Shown here: positions 19,500-30,171 of the stretch, in pieces
How positions within the stretch are numbered: the first letter of the stretch is position 1
How the letters are laid out: every line of letters begins with the position of its first letter
Source: Pseudoalteromonas sp. H105
GTDB taxonomy: Bacteria > Pseudomonadota > Gammaproteobacteria > Enterobacterales > Alteromonadaceae
Length of the DNA: 64,000 nucleotides
Assembly (NCBI RefSeq): GCF_001469215.1
Contig: NZ_LOFH01000001.1
Coordinates: forward strand, 601,379-665,378
Direction of reading: 5' to 3'
The notes under the pieces: generated by a model
The model's database searches: none
Seen by the model: the letters and a program-made list of their open reading frames with translations, nothing else
What the model was told of the DNA's origin: nothing
Program-made: the position numbers and the translations under genes

Positions 19500-21539
19500 C
19501 TATTTTTTAGCGAGACGCCCAAAATTAATGTAGTCCTGTGTGATTAGAGCTGCTTCTTCAAGAAATGGATCCAAGCGATCAAGTACATCAGGCACATCAT
19601 CGAGGTCTTTAACTGGTTGCTCACCAAGACGGACTAAACGTTCATTAGTCCGCTTAAGCGCTAACGCATCATTCTCTTCTTTCTCTTTAATACGATTCGC
19701 TTCAACTAACGAAATCGTTTTACGATCTTTTTCCTCGTTATAACGAGCAATATCTTCAAACACATAATTAAACTCAGGCTCGGCCTTAATACGATCAAAG
19801 TGTTGCTTAGTAATATGGCTAATTGCCGAGTTTAAATTATCAACTGAATTATAGTTTGCACGAATAATACTATCCCAAGGCAAAGCGTTATCTTCTTGGC
19901 TTTCACCCCACTCTGCAGGATTTATTGCTGAAGGGAATGAAATATCTGGAATAACACCTTTATGTTGTGTGCTACCACCATTTATTCGATAAAATTTCGC
20001 AATGGTATATTGCACACTACCCAGCGCGTTATCATACAAATCATAAGCTCGACCCAGCGGCTTATGCTGCTGTACAGTACCTTTTCCAAACGTTTGTTCG
20101 CCTATCACAATTGCCCTGCCATAGTCTTGCATAGCAGCCGCAAATATTTCAGAAGCTGAAGCACTATAACGATCAACCAAGACTGTTAATGGACCATCAT
20201 AAAAGGTTATACCGTCCCTGTCTTTTTGTTCTTCAATGCGGTTGTTTAAGGTATGTATTTGAACAACGGGGCCCTGATCAAAAAACAGACCTGAAAGTTG
20301 TGTGGCTTCATATAAAGAACCACCGCCGTTTTGCCTAAGGTCAATAATAATGCCATCAACCTTAGCTTCTTGTAATTTTGCTAACTCAACTTTTACATCT
20401 TTAGAAAGATTATTGTAAAACCCTGGAATTTCTATTACACCAATCTTACTAGTAAGATCAGAGTAGGTGGCTTCGAATACTTCTGATTTAGCAGCGCGGT
20501 CTTCTAGTCGTATTTTGTCTCTAACAATTTCAACTATTTTTGGCGTACCATGGGTATCAGCACCCTTAAGATATTGTAAACGAACCTTAGTTCCTTTAGG
20601 ACCTTTGATGAGGTCAACAACATCATCTAAACGCCAACCAATAATATCAACAAACTCTTCGCCATCTTGCGCTACACCAATAATACGATCGTCTGCTTTT
20701 ACTTGCTCTGATTTATCCGCAGGGCCACCGGGAACTAAACTACGAATTACTGTGTAATCTTCATCATAGCCTAATACAGCACCAATCCCTTCTAATTCGA
20801 GATCCATGTCCATTTTAAACTGTTCAGCTCGACGTGGAGAAAGGTAAGAGGTGTGAGCCTCGATACTTCTAGCGAATGAATTCATAACAATTTGAAACGC
20901 ATCTTCACTTTTAGTTTGTACTAAACGTTTTTGTGCGTTTTGGTAACGCTTGGCAAGTATTTTTTTAATACCTGGCCAATCTTTACCAGTCATTTTTAAT
21001 CGAAGCGCATCATATTTAACACGTTCTCGCCAAAGTTCATCAAGTTCGGCTTGTGAAGACGCCCATTGTGCATCTTCACGGTCATAATAGTATTCGTCGT
21101 CTTTATCAAAAGTCATTTCTGTTTCAAGCAGTTTCAATGAATATTCATAACGCTCGAAACGTCTCTGCATACTCAAATTGAATATGTCAAACGTGAAATC
21201 GAGCTTGCCTGTCGTCAATGCATTATCAAATTGGTTGCGGTATTGCTCAAAAGAAGCAACATCCGCAGCCAAAAAGACGCTTTTATTAAAATCAAGGGAT
21301 TCGATATAACGATCAAACACTTTACTAGAAAGTGCGTCATTAAAACGAATAGGTTTATAGTGTGCACGAGTAAATAAGTTAGTCACTCGCTTGCTAGCCG
21401 TACTATGCTGACTTTCTTGCTCCAAAACTGGCAAGTCTTTTGCGGTCAAAACATCGACTACGTCTGCCGATGCAAATAAAGACCCCGAATAGAGGGCCGC
21501 GACTAACGGAATGAGCGTAAACTTCTGACTCATACACAA
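19500..21539 (-). CDS. prc: Tail-specific (carboxy-terminal processing) protease Prc
   Basis: The 679 residues match Prc (682 in E. coli). It is a periplasmic protease that trims penicillin-binding protein 3 and degrades tagged or misfolded proteins. The order is signal peptide (residues about 5-23), N-terminal helical domain, PDZ (about 230-320, with IGAVLGYDEDY and VPGGPADKSEQVKADDRI) and protease domain. The Ser-Lys dyad lies in DRYSASASEIFAAAM and FGKGTVQ. The DUF3340-type C-terminal domain follows. It lies 20 bp after proQ, as in E. coli, and ends at a strong terminator. Confidence 0.96.
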   Translation of the reverse strand: MCMSQKFTLIPLVAALYSGSLFASADVVDVLTAKDLPVLEQESQHSTASKRVTNLFTRAHYKPIRFNDALSSKVFDRYIESLDFNKSVFLAADVASFEQYRNQFDNALTTGKLDFTFDIFNLSMQRRFERYEYSLKLLETEMTFDKDDEYYYDREDAQWASSQAELDELWRERVKYDALRLKMTGKDWPGIKKILAKRYQNAQKRLVQTKSEDAFQIVMNSFARSIEAHTSYLSPRRAEQFKMDMDLELEGIGAVLGYDEDYTVIRSLVPGGPADKSEQVKADDRIIGVAQDGEEFVDIIGWRLDDVVDLIKGPKGTKVRLQYLKGADTHGTPKIVEIVRDKIRLEDRAAKSEVFEATYSDLTSKIGVIEIPGFYNNLSKDVKVELAKLQEAKVDGIIIDLRQNGGGSLYEATQLSGLFFDQGPVVQIHTLNNRIEEQKDRDGITFYDGPLTVLVDRYSASASEIFAAAMQDYGRAIVIGEQTFGKGTVQQHKPLGRAYDLYDNALGSVQYTIAKFYRINGGSTQHKGVIPDISFPSAINPAEWGESQEDNALPWDSIIRANYNSVDNLNSAISHITKQHFDRIKAEPEFNYVFEDIARYNEEKDRKTISLVEANRIKEKEENDALALKRTNERLVRLGEQPVKDLDDVPDVLDRLDPFLEEAALITQDYINFGRLAKK

Positions 21540-21559
21540 CTCCTTAATTTATATACAGC

Positions 21560-22132
21560 TTAAACTATGTAAAGGCTGTCTGCTTTTGTTTTAACTTGCA
21601 TGCCTGTCACTAATTCAACATGAACATCATCTTTGTTCACTTCAGTGATAGTTGCATTAACAAGTGCTTGGCCAAGTTTAACTTTAACCTTGTTATTAAC
21701 CTTAGCGGTTTTATCACCATTTTTGGCAAATTGCCCTGATTTCTTTTTGTAAGATTTTGTGTCTGAGTCATTACGAGGGCGCTGTGCTTTTTTGCGTTTA
21801 GCCATTTTAGCACGGCTTTCTTCAAGCGCTTTTTGAGCATGATCAATATGCTCTTGCTCTACTTTTTCACCCTGATTTCCATCTAGGTCGATGCGGAATT
21901 CAGACTTAGTAACGGCTTCTAAATAACGCCAGTTAGATGTGTATTTTCTTAAAGCCTGACGAACCTGAGTTTTACTTACTTTCTCAGAACCTTCAATACG
22001 CTCAGCAATATCTTTAAAGATACCTACCTTTAGCGGTTTGATGCCGTCTTTTTGTTTAAAACATTGTGGAAATTCTTGGTATAAAAATTCCAGTACTTCG
22101 TTGATATCTTTTAGCTTGTTTGTGGTTTCCAT
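21560..22132 (-). CDS. proQ: RNA chaperone ProQ
   Basis: This 190-residue protein has a FinO/ProQ RNA-binding domain at residues about 5-115 (NEVLEFLYQEFPQCF, IKPLKVGIFKDI, QVRQALRKYTSNWRYLEAV). A lysine-rich linker and a C-terminal Tudor-like domain (KVNNKVKVKLGQALVNATITEV) follow. ProQ binds structured small RNAs and mRNA 3' ends and affects mRNA stability. It is shorter than E. coli ProQ (232) because the linker is shorter. The gene order msrC - small ORF - proQ - prc on one strand suggests a single operon. Confidence 0.93.
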   Translation of the reverse strand: METTNKLKDINEVLEFLYQEFPQCFKQKDGIKPLKVGIFKDIAERIEGSEKVSKTQVRQALRKYTSNWRYLEAVTKSEFRIDLDGNQGEKVEQEHIDHAQKALEESRAKMAKRKKAQRPRNDSDTKSYKKKSGQFAKNGDKTAKVNNKVKVKLGQALVNATITEVNKDDVHVELVTGMQVKTKADSLYIV

Positions 22133-22146
22133 TTTAGAACCTTTTG

Positions 22147-22425
22147 TTACATCTTTTCATCAATTGACGAATCGACATAGTGTGTTACCCAGTCGGTCAA
22201 CTCTTCGAACTCAGCCTCTATAAGCGCCATATCGCCACGAAGGTGTTCCCAAATACCATTAATAATCTCATCGATTAACTCACACTCAAGTTCATCAGGA
22301 AGACGATCCCAAGCAATGTGAATTAAATCGTTTAGCGTTTCCGCTACGTGTTCTTCATCTCCTTCCCAATCGCCTACATCAGCGGTGGCAAAAAGATAAT
22401 CCTGTACATTTATCAAATCTTTCAT
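22147..22425 (-). CDS. Conserved hypothetical acidic protein between msrC and proQ
   Basis: This 92-residue, strongly acidic protein (MKDLINVQDYLFATADVGDW...) has no signal or membrane segment and looks all-helical. Its start overlaps the msrC stop as ATGA, and proQ begins about 14 bp after its stop, so all three are co-translated. I do not recognise a named family. Position inside a conserved operon and a compositionally normal sequence argue it is a real gene. Confidence 0.75.
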   Translation of the reverse strand: MKDLINVQDYLFATADVGDWEGDEEHVAETLNDLIHIAWDRLPDELECELIDEIINGIWEHLRGDMALIEAEFEELTDWVTHYVDSSIDEKM

Positions 22426-22883
22426 GCAAGCGTAGCCTCAAAACACGTTACTAATGCTTCAAGACCCTGTTTATCATCGCTATCAAAACGAGCAAGACTC
22501 GGGCTGTCGATATCCAATACAGCAAATACTTCTCCGTTTTTGTGGATAGGTATCACTATTTCAGAATTTGATGCGGCATCACAGGCTATGTGACCAGTAA
22601 ATGCGTGAACATCTTCTACTAGTTGAGTTTTTGCAGTCGAAGCTGCCGTTCCACAAACCCCTTTTCCTACAGGAATACGAATACACGCAGGGTTGCCTTG
22701 AAACGGCCCTAGTACTAATTCTGATGGGGAGTCCATTAGGTAAAAGCCCGCCCAATTCACATCGTCTAATGATGTAAAAAGCAGCGCACTTATGTTAGCC
22801 ATATTGGCTATAATGTTAGTCTCACCAGTAATTAGCGACTCAGTTTGTTTAACTAATGACTGGTAAAATTCTTGCTTTTGCAT
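22422..22883 (-). CDS. msrC: Free methionine-(R)-sulfoxide reductase (GAF domain)
   Basis: This 153-residue single GAF domain is of the fRMsr type (E. coli YebR/MsrC). It reduces free methionine-R-sulfoxide using thioredoxin. The three family cysteines are present in context: IRIPVGKGVCGTAA, and GNPACIRIP and GHIACDAASNSEIV around them, the last carrying the catalytic cysteine. LDDVNWAGFYLMD and VLDIDSPSLARFD are GAF-core strands. It is first in the msrC - unknown - proQ - prc group, matching the E. coli order. Confidence 0.93.
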   Translation of the reverse strand: MQKQEFYQSLVKQTESLITGETNIIANMANISALLFTSLDDVNWAGFYLMDSPSELVLGPFQGNPACIRIPVGKGVCGTAASTAKTQLVEDVHAFTGHIACDAASNSEIVIPIHKNGEVFAVLDIDSPSLARFDSDDKQGLEALVTCFEATLA

Positions 22884-23008
22884 ACCAAACTACTTCTTAT
22901 CAAACATACAGTAGGTAAAGGTACTCTTTGTGGCCAATAATTGAAACCTTTTCAAGGCAAAAAAAAGCAATTTACGCTAATTTTCAGTAGGCTTGATTAA
23001 TATTTCCA

Positions 23009-23404
23009 CTATTGCGGTGCACTCTTTTTTATAGCTGCTTTTCTCAGTCCATATAAAAATAAGCCCGCTGCTAACGCTGACATGACAGTATTAATCAAAA
23101 AAACCATTCCCTGCGTTGCACTTAATAAGTAACTGAAAACAGCTCCTCCGAGTAAACCTAACGTTAATACACCTGAATAATTAACTTTTGCATATTTGTA
23201 CATCAGTAAATACCCAGGAACCACAAACGCCGCCATAGTCAAACCGACGATGTGTGCATTGGCAATTGCGCTAATAAGAAGGTTAAAAAATATAGAAAGT
23301 GAATCACCTTGCAGTGTTAAGGCATAATAAACACCCAGTACAGTACCAATAATAACAGGGGAAAGTAGCGACAAAGCAACACTTTTGGCTAACTTATTTT
23401 TCAT
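23009..23404 (-). CDS. Small four-helix membrane protein, unknown
   Basis: The 131 residues contain four hydrophobic segments (about 10-30, 45-68, 78-98, 100-122) with a basic N-terminus and basic tail (RKAAIKKSAPQ). The start ATG at 23404 is preceded by a weakly purine-rich stretch. No domain or catalytic motif is recognised. It is separated from msrC and from the tRNA genes by more than 100 bp, so it is probably its own unit. It could be a small integral membrane protein of a taxon-restricted family; no function is proposed. Confidence 0.65.
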   Translation of the reverse strand: MKNKLAKSVALSLLSPVIIGTVLGVYYALTLQGDSLSIFFNLLISAIANAHIVGLTMAAFVVPGYLLMYKYAKVNYSGVLTLGLLGGAVFSYLLSATQGMVFLINTVMSALAAGLFLYGLRKAAIKKSAPQ

Positions 23405-23504
23405 GCGTAGTCCTAAACAACGTGGTAATAATAGCCTTAATGATGCATTAAGTTTAGCAAGTACGAAACTGAGACTATGGTCGTAGGGTATTTGAATTTT
23501 TCAA

Positions 23505-23533
23505 TAAAAAAGCCCACTCAATGAGCGGGCTTT
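23505..23533 (-). terminator. Terminator of the tRNA-Ser pair
   Basis: On the minus strand the stem AAAGCCCGCTC / GAGTGGGCTTT, with one mismatch and an AT-rich loop, is followed by a T-run, a few bases downstream of the CCA end of the distal tRNA. Confidence 0.8.
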
Positions 23534-23539
23534 ACTATA

Positions 23540-23630
23540 TGGTGGAGAGATAGGGATTTGAACCCTAGAGGGGCTACAAACCCCTGCCGGTTTTCAAGAC
23601 CGGTGCATTCGACCACTCTGCCATCTCTCC
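23540..23630 (-). tRNA. tRNA-Ser (anticodon UGA), copy 2
   Basis: On the minus strand a class II tRNA of 88 nt plus encoded CCA is visible. The acceptor stem is GGAGAGA/TCTCTCC, the anticodon loop is CTTGAAA with anticodon TGA (reads UCA and related serine codons), the long variable arm is GCAGGGGTTTGTAGCCCCTC-like, and the T arm is GGGTTCAAATCCC. It is the distal member of the tandem pair. Confidence 0.97.
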
Positions 23631-23683
23631 GAAACTGCTATAAATTACAAGTAAGAGTGTACTCATAATTAGTTTAAATTAGG

Positions 23684-23774
23684 TGGTGGAGAGATAGGGA
23701 TTTGAACCCTAGAGGGGCTACAAACCCCTGCCGGTTTTCAAGACCGGTGCATTCGACCACTCTGCCATCTCTCC
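23684..23774 (-). tRNA. tRNA-Ser (anticodon UGA), copy 1
   Basis: This copy is identical in sequence to the one at 23540-23630, including the encoded CCA, with a 53-bp spacer between them. It is the promoter-proximal copy and shares the downstream terminator. The tandem arrangement indicates a recent duplication or gene conversion. Confidence 0.97.
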
Positions 23775-24039
23775 GACGGCGTGCATAATAGATAATGCTT
23801 TGGCTTTTGTGAAGCTTTTTTTTCAAAAAATTGCCCAAGTGACTAAAAAACAATTGATTTGTATATTCTTAATACAACCCCGTATACAAAACAAACATAA
23901 TGGGAACTATTTTCTTTAAAGTGGGTCTATTGAACTACAAACATTTGCCCAAATATACAAGTCTTGATAATCTAACTTTAGTTATATATCTAAGTTAATC
24001 ATCGGAACTACAACAAGTTTCATTTATAGGAGCTCTACA

Positions 24040-24705
24040 ATGGCATTTAATCATTCGTACAATACCGCTAAGCCGGTTATGTCGACCATTGAAACAAACA
24101 AAGTGCTTAAAAACACTTATTTCTTACTGGCCATGACATTAGCATTTAGTGCAGTGACAGCTGGTATCTCAATGGCCTTGAATCTTCCCTACTTTATGGG
24201 GTTAGTATTTACACTTATTTCTTTTGGTTTACTCTTTGTAGTCAATAAAAAAGCGGATAGCGCATCTGGTGTAGCATGGGTATTTGCTTTCACAGGTTTA
24301 ATGGGTGCCGGTCTAGGACCACTTTTAAATCACTATGCAGCAATGCCTAATGGCCCTATGCTTATAATGCAAGCATTAGGATCTACGGCGCTAATTTTTC
24401 TTGGTCTTTCTGCGTATGCACTTAACACGAAAAAAGACTTCTCATTTATGGGTGGCTTTTTAACAGTTGGCCTTATTGTTGTTATCGTTGCTAGCATCGT
24501 TAATATTTTTATCGGTAGCTCTTTAATGTTTATGGTACTAAATGCTGCTGTTGTATTAATTATGTCTGGACTTATCTTGTTTGATACTAGCCGCATCATT
24601 AACGGCGGAGAAACAAATTATATTCGTGCAACTGTTTCTTTATATTTAAGCGTGTACAATTTATTTACTTCATTACTCGCCTTGCTTGGCGCAAATAATG
24701 ACTAA
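24040..24705 (+). CDS. yccA: Bax inhibitor-1 / YccA family membrane protein
   Basis: This 221-residue protein has seven hydrophobic helices and family motifs: KNTYFLLAMTLAFSAVTAGI at the first helix, GLGPLLNHY, and the C-terminal LFDTSRIINGGETNYIRATVSLYLSVYNLF with conserved aspartates. In E. coli YccA is a substrate and modulator of the FtsH membrane protease; eukaryotic relatives are TMBIM calcium-leak channels. AGGAGC sits 8-12 nt upstream of the ATG. A terminator follows before tusD, so it is expressed alone, although yccA and tus genes are neighbours in many gammaproteobacteria. Confidence 0.9.
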   Translation: MAFNHSYNTAKPVMSTIETNKVLKNTYFLLAMTLAFSAVTAGISMALNLPYFMGLVFTLISFGLLFVVNKKADSASGVAWVFAFTGLMGAGLGPLLNHYAAMPNGPMLIMQALGSTALIFLGLSAYALNTKKDFSFMGGFLTVGLIVVIVASIVNIFIGSSLMFMVLNAAVVLIMSGLILFDTSRIINGGETNYIRATVSLYLSVYNLFTSLLALLGANND

Positions 24706-24724
24706 TTAAATAGTTCTGTTAAAA

Positions 24725-24750
24725 TAGCCCCTCTTTAGGGGCTTTTTTAT
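24725..24750 (+). terminator. Terminator after yccA
   Basis: AGCCCCT-CTTT-AGGGGCT stem followed by T6. It lies 20 bp after the yccA stop and 11 bp before the tusD start. Confidence 0.88.
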
Positions 24751-24760
24751 TGGATATGTT

Positions 24761-25114
24761 TTGGCACGATTCGTACTTTCACTACACAGCGCACCGTCAG
24801 ATCACGACACTACTCAACGACTATTCAAATTTGCATCTACTTGCTTGGATCAAGGCCATCACGTTGATACCATCTTTTTATATCAACAAGGGGTTTATCA
24901 CGCCAGCGAACACATAAGTTTAGCAACCGACGAGCTTGCTATTTCGTCGCTTTGGCAAACACTACACGAACGTGGCATTAAACTTATGTTGTGCATAACA
25001 GCAGCTGAAAAACGAGGTCTTAATATTGCGGCTACTGAGTTATTTACCGTAGCAGGTCTTGCAGAATTTGCGATGCTTGCAAGTGATGCTGATAAATGGG
25101 TGCAGTTTAAATGA
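24761..25114 (+). CDS. tusD: Sulfurtransferase complex subunit TusD
   Basis: This 117-residue DsrE-family protein is part of the TusBCD hexamer, which passes persulfide sulfur from TusA to TusE and then MnmA for 2-thiolation of U34 in tRNA. The active cysteine lies in IKLMLCITAAEKRGL (about residue 78), matching E. coli TusD. The frame begins at TTG 24761; a nearby ATG is out of frame, so a TTG start is inferred. Its 3' end overlaps tusC by 4 bp (ATGA). Confidence 0.92.
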   Translation: MARFVLSLHSAPSDHDTTQRLFKFASTCLDQGHHVDTIFLYQQGVYHASEHISLATDELAISSLWQTLHERGIKLMLCITAAEKRGLNIAATELFTVAGLAEFAMLASDADKWVQFK

Positions 25115-25467
25115 TTAATGTTCTAGTATTAAGCCAACACAGCCCTTTTGACGATATGCATATTCGAGAAGCCCTCGATATGACTCTTATATTTGCTGCT
25201 ATCGAGCAAAACATAAGCTGGTTGTTTACTGGCCCTGCGGTCCTTGCATTAAAGCAAAATCAATCCCCTGAATCAGTCGGACTGAAAAACTATTTTAAAA
25301 GCATAAAAACATTAGAAATTTATGACGTTGAAAATATATATGTATGTGAGAAATCTTTGATTGACTACAACCTGAACAAAAATGATTTAATAATCGATGC
25401 CATAACTTTGGACTTTAAAGCGCAAAGTCAATTAATTAGGGCACAACAACAGGTTGTAAACTTATGA
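25111..25467 (+). CDS. tusC: Sulfurtransferase complex subunit TusC
   Basis: The 118 residues show the DsrE/DsrF fold and match TusC in length (119 in E. coli) and features: HSPFDDMHIREALDMTLIFAA and VSWLFTGPAVLAL-like second strand. TusC is a structural partner of TusD and TusB and lacks the active cysteine. It overlaps tusD and tusB by 4 bp each, ensuring equal synthesis of the subunits. Confidence 0.92.
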   Translation: MINVLVLSQHSPFDDMHIREALDMTLIFAAIEQNISWLFTGPAVLALKQNQSPESVGLKNYFKSIKTLEIYDVENIYVCEKSLIDYNLNKNDLIIDAITLDFKAQSQLIRAQQQVVNL

Positions 25468-25730
25468 GTACATTGCATATTTTATCAAAACCCATTAGTT
25501 ATTACGACAATGAACGACTCGTTAACTTAATACAACAAAACGACACTGTTTTATTGGTCGGGGATGCTTGCTACTCACAGAATCTTTATATTCAGCTTTG
25601 TGACAGGCTTTTACTTTTATCGGACGACGCTAAAGCCCGCAACATTGAAATTATGCAACAAAATACCGCAATCGATTATGAAATATTTGTAGCAAAAACC
25701 CTATCTTCCTCTCAGTCTGTAACTTGGTAA
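25464..25730 (+). CDS. tusB: Sulfurtransferase complex subunit TusB
   Basis: The 88 residues (95 in E. coli) begin [19 protein letters not shown] and contain [17 protein letters not shown], typical of the DsrH/TusB family. TusB is the third subunit of the TusBCD complex in the sulfur relay to MnmA. ATGA overlap with tusC upstream; the tusE ATG follows 2 bp after its stop. Confidence 0.9.
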   Translation: MSTLHILSKPISYYDNERLVNLIQQNDTVLLVGDACYSQNLYIQLCDRLLLLSDDAKARNIEIMQQNTAIDYEIFVAKTLSSSQSVTW

Positions 25731-25732
25731 CC

Positions 25733-26062
25733 ATGCTAGAATTTAAAAATCAACAAATCGAAACAGATAAACAAGGCTATCTCCTTGATCATCAACTCTG
25801 GACACCTGAGCTTGCATCAATATTAGCAGAACAAGAAAATATTGATCTTACTGAACAGCATTGGGAGGTTATAAACTTTGTACGAGGCTTTTACCTTGAA
25901 TACAACACAAGCCCCGCTATTCGTATGTTAGTTAAAGCCATGGCTAAAGCGCTCGGTGAAGACAAAGGCAACAGCATTTATCTATATACGCTTTTCCCGA
26001 AAGGCCCGGCTAAGCAAGCCACAAAAATTGCAGGACTACCAAAACCAGCACGGTGCATATAA
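25733..26062 (+). CDS. tusE: Sulfur relay protein TusE (DsrC family)
   Basis: Starting at ATG 25733 ([17 protein letters not shown]) gives 109 residues, the same as E. coli TusE; an in-frame TTG 9 bp upstream is less likely. TusE takes sulfur from TusBCD and delivers it to MnmA. The C-terminal [20 protein letters not shown] carries the penultimate cysteine that bears the persulfide, and [20 protein letters not shown] is the conserved core. It is last in the tusDCBE set; mnmA, the acceptor enzyme, is 1 kb downstream. Confidence 0.96.
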   Translation: MLEFKNQQIETDKQGYLLDHQLWTPELASILAEQENIDLTEQHWEVINFVRGFYLEYNTSPAIRMLVKAMAKALGEDKGNSIYLYTLFPKGPAKQATKIAGLPKPARCI

Positions 26063-26064
26063 CG

Positions 26065-26736
26065 ATGACAACAAATACATCCAAAAACAGGCGCAGCAGC
26101 GGGCGAAGTTTTAGTCGAGATTTAACGTCTCGTAATAAAAAGCCGCTACACACAAGTAATAAAAGAGAAGTCAAAGAACAAATTCCTTTAAGTGAGCGAA
26201 AAATTGTTCTATTTAACAAACCATTTGATGTGTTATGCCAATTTACTGATGAAAATAATCGTCAAACATTAGCTGACTTTATTGATATTAAAGACGTCTA
26301 TGCTGCGGGTCGTTTAGATAGAGACAGTGAAGGATTATTACTTTTGACTAATTGCGGTAAATTGCAAAACACACTTACTGCGCCAAATAAAAAAACCAGT
26401 AAAACATACTGGGTACAAATTGAAGGTGTGCCGTCAGACGAGGCAATTGAAGCGTTACGCAAAGGTGTACATTTAAAAGATGGCATGACACGCCCAGCAG
26501 ATGTGGAACGTCTCCAGCCTCCGCATTTATGGCCGCGTAATCCCCCCGTCAGAGAACGCAAAAATATTCCTACTAGCTGGTTAAGTATCAGTTTAACTGA
26601 AGGCAGAAACCGACAAGTTAGACGCATGACAGCCCATATTGGACACCCAACATTAAGGTTAATTCGTTATAAAATTGGACAATACACATTAGATAATATT
26701 AAAAATGGTGAGTATAAATTACTTCAAGGTGAGTAA
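26065..26736 (+). CDS. rluE: 23S rRNA pseudouridine synthase RluE
   Basis: This 223-residue RsuA/RluE-class synthase modifies U2457 of 23S rRNA. A basic N-terminal tail precedes the catalytic domain ([15 protein letters not shown]). The catalytic aspartate is in [17 protein letters not shown] (residue about 75), with [12 protein letters not shown] and [17 protein letters not shown] as further family motifs. There is no separate S4 domain, as in RluE. ATG 26065 is chosen over a GTG four codons upstream, which would overlap tusE. Confidence 0.93.
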   Translation: MTTNTSKNRRSSGRSFSRDLTSRNKKPLHTSNKREVKEQIPLSERKIVLFNKPFDVLCQFTDENNRQTLADFIDIKDVYAAGRLDRDSEGLLLLTNCGKLQNTLTAPNKKTSKTYWVQIEGVPSDEAIEALRKGVHLKDGMTRPADVERLQPPHLWPRNPPVRERKNIPTSWLSISLTEGRNRQVRRMTAHIGHPTLRLIRYKIGQYTLDNIKNGEYKLLQGE

Positions 26737-26985
26737 TTACCCTTAGGGAGAACACAATAGCTCTGGTAAATTCCGCGCCATTTTTAAGCCCTCCTCATAT
26801 CATTAATTAGTGTTTTATAGGCAAGACAAAACTTGCATTTTGGGTGGCTTGCCTTCTATTTTACATGCTATAATCGCGGCCTTTCATACGCCATAAGCTA
26901 TGTGAGTGTTTAAAATTTCACACTCTTTCTCTCTCTTATGGTTAGTAGTATAAAATGACAGCAACCTGTATAAGCGAAAATATCC

Positions 26986-28086
26986 ATGAGCGAAAATAGT
27001 CACATTAAAGTCATTGTTGGCATGTCCGGCGGTGTTGATTCTTCTGTATCAGCTTATTTATTGAAACAACAAGGCTATCAAGTTGAAGGCTTGTTTATGA
27101 AGAACTGGGAAGAAGATGATAATGATGAATATTGTGCTGCTGCTGAGGATTTAAAAGACGCACAGGCGGTCTGCGATAAGCTTGATATTGAACTGCACAC
27201 TGTGAATTTTGCAGCCGAGTATTGGGATAATGTTTTTGAGTATTTTTTAGCAGAATACAAAGCCGGTCGTACGCCAAATCCTGATATTATGTGTAATAAA
27301 GAAATAAAGTTTAAAGCATTTCTTGAATTTGCAGCTGGTGCACTTGGTGCTGATTACATCGCTACTGGCCATTATGTGCGCCGCGAGCTTCGTGATGACA
27401 AATATGTGATGTGCCGTGGCCTTGATGACAATAAAGATCAAAGTTATTTTCTATACACCCTAAGCCATGAGCACATTGGCCAAACACTCTTCCCTGTCGG
27501 TGATATTGCTAAGCCTGAGGTTCGCCGTATTGCCGAAGAGCAAGACCTCATAACTCACGATAAAAAAGACAGCACAGGTATCTGTTTTATCGGTGAACGT
27601 AAATTTAAAGACTTTTTACAAAAATTCTTACCTGCACAACCTGGTGTTATTGAAGACACAGAGGGTAATAACGTCGGTGAGCATGAAGGATTAATGTACC
27701 ACACACTTGGCCAGCGTAAAGGTTTGCTAATAGGTGGTATGAAAGAAGGCTCTGGTGAGCCATGGTACGTTGTTGATAAAGATATTGAACGCAATGTACT
27801 TGTGGTTGGTCAAGGTAAAGACCACCCTCGCCTTTATAGCAATGGTTTAAATGCTAACCAACTACATTGGGTTGATAGAGTAGGCCCTAAAGGCACAACT
27901 CGTTGCACAGTTAAAACACGTTATAGACAAGAAGATATCAGCTGTACTCTCCTTGTGGGCGATGATGGCTTAGCCCGCGTGTTATTTGATGAGCCGCAAA
28001 AAGCCGTAACGCCTGGTCAATCAGCGGTATTTTATGCTAATGAAGTATGCCTTGGTGGCGGGATCATTGATTCGGTGATCAAATAA
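26986..28086 (+). CDS. mnmA: tRNA-specific 2-thiouridylase MnmA
   Basis: The 366 residues match MnmA (368 in E. coli). It adenylates U34 of tRNA-Lys, -Glu and -Gln and inserts sulfur supplied by TusE. The PP-loop [15 protein letters not shown] is at residues 12-26. Catalytic cysteines lie in [12 protein letters not shown] (about 102) and [13 protein letters not shown] (about 199). DQSYFLY and the C-terminal beta-barrel motifs ([13 protein letters not shown]) are intact. Its stop overlaps the hflD start (TAATG). Confidence 0.97.
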   Translation: MSENSHIKVIVGMSGGVDSSVSAYLLKQQGYQVEGLFMKNWEEDDNDEYCAAAEDLKDAQAVCDKLDIELHTVNFAAEYWDNVFEYFLAEYKAGRTPNPDIMCNKEIKFKAFLEFAAGALGADYIATGHYVRRELRDDKYVMCRGLDDNKDQSYFLYTLSHEHIGQTLFPVGDIAKPEVRRIAEEQDLITHDKKDSTGICFIGERKFKDFLQKFLPAQPGVIEDTEGNNVGEHEGLMYHTLGQRKGLLIGGMKEGSGEPWYVVDKDIERNVLVVGQGKDHPRLYSNGLNANQLHWVDRVGPKGTTRCTVKTRYRQEDISCTLLVGDDGLARVLFDEPQKAVTPGQSAVFYANEVCLGGGIIDSVIK

Positions 28087-28688
28087 TGACTGAAAACCAA
28101 GTAATGGCTTTGGCCGCAATGTGCCAAATAGCCAAGCAAGTACAAAAAATTGCACAGTATGGCAGTAGCAATGATTATGACCTTGAAAAGTTACTTTCAA
28201 GTATTGTCGTTACTAACCCTGATTCACCTGAAGACGTGTATCAAGGAACTGAAAATCTTAGATCAGGTTATCAATGCTTACTTGATCAGCTCAGTGCTGG
28301 CGAGAAAAAAGATGTTGAAATCGTTAAGTATGTAGGTGGTCTAATGCAACTTGAACGCGCACTTAGTGCAAAATCAAGCAGCTTAGCTGATCTTGGTAAA
28401 GGCATTGATGACATAAAGCGACGTTTAGATCATTTTGCAATTACTGATGCAACATTAATTGCAGCCCTTGCAGATATATATTCAAAGGTGCTTAGCCCCC
28501 TTGGGCACCGCATTCAGGTTTATGGCAAACCTGATTTATTGAAACAGCAGTTAGTACAACACAAGATACGCGCACTATTACTAGCGGGTATTCGAAGTGC
28601 TGTACTTTGGCGACAAATGGGCGGTAAACGCCGTCATTTTTTCTTTGCAAAAAGAAAAATCATCGCCATTGCTAAAAACCACATTTAA
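28086..28688 (+). CDS. hflD: High frequency lysogenization protein HflD homologue
   Basis: The 200 residues fit HflD (213 in E. coli). It is a mostly helical, peripheral membrane protein; in E. coli it binds the phage lambda CII activator, but its host role is unclear. Family landmarks are AAMCQIAKQVQKIAQYG, YQCLLDQL and the C-terminal QVYGKPDLLKQQLVQHKIRA followed by AVLWRQMGGKR. Translationally coupled to mnmA, with purB following 32 bp later, the conserved gammaproteobacterial order. Confidence 0.93.
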   Translation: MTENQVMALAAMCQIAKQVQKIAQYGSSNDYDLEKLLSSIVVTNPDSPEDVYQGTENLRSGYQCLLDQLSAGEKKDVEIVKYVGGLMQLERALSAKSSSLADLGKGIDDIKRRLDHFAITDATLIAALADIYSKVLSPLGHRIQVYGKPDLLKQQLVQHKIRALLLAGIRSAVLWRQMGGKRRHFFFAKRKIIAIAKNHI

Positions 28689-28705
28689 TTATCGTTCAAA
28701 ACTAA

Positions 28706-30091
<1,386 letters not shown>

Positions 30092-30110
30092 GCATAAAGC
30101 TAAAACATTT

Positions 30111-30140
30111 AAAAAGCGAAAGGCCCCCCTTTCGCTTTTT
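30111..30140 (+). terminator. Terminator after purB
   Basis: The stem AAAAAGCGAAAGG / CCTTTCGCTTTTT with a C-rich loop continues into further T residues, 20 bp downstream of the purB stop. Confidence 0.88.
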
Positions 30141-30171
30141 TTATCTCTATTCGTTTGTAAATGGTGAAAAT

